A stretch of 7,389 nucleotides of DNA, taken from assembly GCA_003165855.1 (NCBI GenBank), contig PMXH01000610.1, forward strand, positions 11,367-18,755, given 5' to 3'. How positions within the stretch are numbered: position 1 is the first letter of the stretch; each line of letters begins with the position of its first letter. Source of the stretch: Acidobacteriaceae bacterium. GTDB taxonomy: Bacteria; Acidobacteriota; Terriglobia; Terriglobales; Acidobacteriaceae. The translations under genes were made by a program, and so were the position numbers. Of the stretch, positions 5,960-7,389 are shown one piece after another. Below the pieces are notes generated by a model. It was not told the DNA's origin and made no database searches. It saw only the letters and a list, made by a program, of their open reading frames with translations.

Positions 5960-7389
5960 ATGAAAAGCGCTGGCCTGTTGCAGAGTTCCCTGAGCCGACG
6001 CCAACTGCTCAAGGGAGCGGTCAGCACGGCTGCAGTCGTTTCCGCGTCCTCCTTCATCGGCCCCGGCTACGCGCAGTCTAGGTCTGAATCGGTTGCGCAA
6101 AGAGTCCGGGAGAGTTTCGACTCCGGCTGGAAGTTCCGCGGAGGCGATTGGCCGGGTGCTGAAGAACCCAAGCTCTCTGACGCCGACTGGAGAACTCTAG
6201 ATCTGCCGCACGATTGGAGCATTGAAGGCAGCTTCGACGAGAAAGCTCCATCGAGTTACTGCGGCGCATATCTTCCCGCCGGCATCGGCTGGTATCGCAA
6301 GCAATTCCGCATCCCGGATTCCTACAAGGATAAAGATCTCACCATCGAGTTCGACGGCATTTACCAGCTCAGTGATGTGTGGATCAACGGCCACTTTCTC
6401 GGCAAGCGTCCTTACGGATACGTGCCATTTTTCTACGACCTCACACCCCACGTGAAGTTCGGAGGTGCGAACCTGATCGCCGTCAGAGTCGATAACTCCC
6501 ATCAGACCAATTGCCGCTGGTACTCAGGGTCGGGAATCTATCGCCACACCTGGTTACTGTCTACAAACAAAATCCATGTCGCCCACTGGGGCACGTTTGT
6601 TAGCTCGCAGCGGATATCGAAAGAAGCGGCAACGATCCGCATCAAAACAAGGGTGAACAACGAAAGCGGGAACGCAGCGAGTTGCACGCTCGTCACCACG
6701 CTTGTTGACCGCGACGGGAATGCAATCCAGAGCGTTGAGGCGAGTCAGAGTGTTACAGCGGGCAAAGAAATCGAATTCCCGCTGCAAATAAAGGTCAACT
6801 TCCCTCGCCTCTGGTCGATTGCCGATCCCTATATGTACAAGGTCCACAGCACGGTGCGCGTTCAGGGTCAGGTGGTGGACGAATACGAGACCCCGTTCGG
6901 CATTCGCGAAGCGGTCTTCGATGCGGACCGCGGATTTCTGCTGAATGGCGAACGCATCAAGCTCAATGGAGTTTGCCTTCACCACGATGGCGGCAGTGTG
7001 GGCGCCGCGGTTCCGGAGAGGATTTGGGAGCGGCGTCTCGAAATTCTGAAGGAGATGGGCTGCAATGCCATCCGCGCCAGCCACAACCCGCACACCAACG
7101 AGTTCTTCGACCTCTGCGACAGCATGGGTTTTCTGGTGATGGCCGAGGCCTTCGACGAATGGCGCGAGTCAAAACAGCCCGCCTACGGCTACCACCGCTA
7201 CTTCGACGAGTGGGCTGCCCGCGACCTGACCGACATGATTGCCCGCGACCGCAACCATCCCTCCATCGTCATCTGGAGCGCCGGAAACGAAGTCCCAGAC
7301 CAGGACGTGCCCCGAGGCGTCGAGACGCTTCGCGCTTTGAATAAGATCCTGCACGACAACGATCCCACTCGACTGGTCACCGTGGCCTG
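5960..7389 (+). CDS. Tat-exported GH2 beta-galactosidase-type enzyme (3' partial)
   Basis: Glycoside hydrolase family 2 enzyme, likely a periplasmic beta-galactosidase releasing galactose from oligosaccharides. The frame runs from ATG 5960 off the right edge (476 codons visible) without a stop. The N-terminus has a twin-arginine signal, SRRQLLKG (residues 12-19; bases 5993-6016), a hydrophobic stretch to about 38, and likely cleavage after GYA (36-38). Residues about 50-200 form the GH2 sugar-binding jelly-roll (LPHDWSIEG, WYRKQFRIP, DGIYQLSDVWINGHFLG, SGSGIYRHTWL). Residues about 205-315 are the Ig-like sandwich. The TIM barrel begins near 320 (FLLNGERIKLNGVCLHHD, CNAIRASHNPHTNEFFDLCD, FDEWRE). 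NHPSIVIWSAGNEV carries the acid/base Glu444 (bases 7289-7291). The nucleophile Glu, expected roughly 60-100 residues later, lies outside the window. GH2 also includes beta-mannosidases and beta-glucuronidases; the motifs and the GH53 neighbour favour galactosidase. It is probably the last or a middle gene of the operon. Confidence 0.92.
   Translation, partial: MKSAGLLQSSLSRRQLLKGAVSTAAVVSASSFIGPGYAQSRSESVAQRVRESFDSGWKFRGGDWPGAEEPKLSDADWRTLDLPHDWSIEGSFDEKAPSSYCGAYLPAGIGWYRKQFRIPDSYKDKDLTIEFDGIYQLSDVWINGHFLGKRPYGYVPFFYDLTPHVKFGGANLIAVRVDNSHQTNCRWYSGSGIYRHTWLLSTNKIHVAHWGTFVSSQRISKEAATIRIKTRVNNESGNAASCTLVTTLVDRDGNAIQSVEASQSVTAGKEIEFPLQIKVNFPRLWSIADPYMYKVHSTVRVQGQVVDEYETPFGIREAVFDADRGFLLNGERIKLNGVCLHHDGGSVGAAVPERIWERRLEILKEMGCNAIRASHNPHTNEFFDLCDSMGFLVMAEAFDEWRESKQPAYGYHRYFDEWAARDLTDMIARDRNHPSIVIWSAGNEVPDQDVPRGVETLRALNKILHDNDPTRLVTVA

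Noticed and set aside
6554..7093. 179-codon minus-strand open frame in the GH2 gene
   Set aside because: It is antisense to a clear GH2 domain with conserved motifs; a shadow frame.

Overview
The window looks like part of an acidobacterial chromosome, most likely Terriglobia/Acidobacteriaceae-like. This is inferred from moderately high GC, an Oar-like TonB-dependent receptor of the kind greatly expanded in Acidobacteria, and the secreted TPR protein and exported glycoside hydrolases beside it. No rRNA or other taxonomic marker is present, so the assignment is by gene style only. All four genes are on the + strand and coding density is very high. I see no tRNA, rRNA, CRISPR array, insertion sequence, attachment site or origin.

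Layout: (1) 1-2424, the C-terminal two-thirds or so of an Oar-like TonB-dependent outer-membrane receptor, cut by the left edge. (2) 2425-2528, a 104-bp gap with a perfect 12-bp inverted repeat, a possible terminator or attenuator. (3) 2529-3776, an exported TPR-repeat protein. (4) 3808-5907 (or from 3748, overlapping the TPR gene), a lipoprotein with a DUF7933/DUF11-like beta domain, a ricin-type beta-trefoil and a C-terminal GH53 (endo-beta-1,4-galactanase family) catalytic domain. (5) 5960 to the right edge, the N-terminal part of a Tat-exported GH2 beta-galactosidase-type enzyme, cut before its catalytic nucleophile.

The simplest reading is a galactan or arabinogalactan (pectin side-chain) utilisation locus. 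The membrane-anchored GH53 protein would bind and cut the polymer, the receptor would take up oligosaccharides, and the Tat-exported GH2 would trim them to monosaccharide in the periplasm. The TPR protein would have a scaffolding or binding role. The last three genes are tightly spaced and probably co-transcribed; the hairpin after the receptor gene may set the ratio of receptor to downstream products.

The most notable points are: a GH53 domain that keeps both catalytic glutamates but lacks several substrate-binding motifs typical of characterised galactanases; its unusual domain combination; a secreted TPR protein in the position where Bacteroidetes loci have SusD, itself a TPR-fold protein; and a hairpin that can fold in two mutually exclusive ways.
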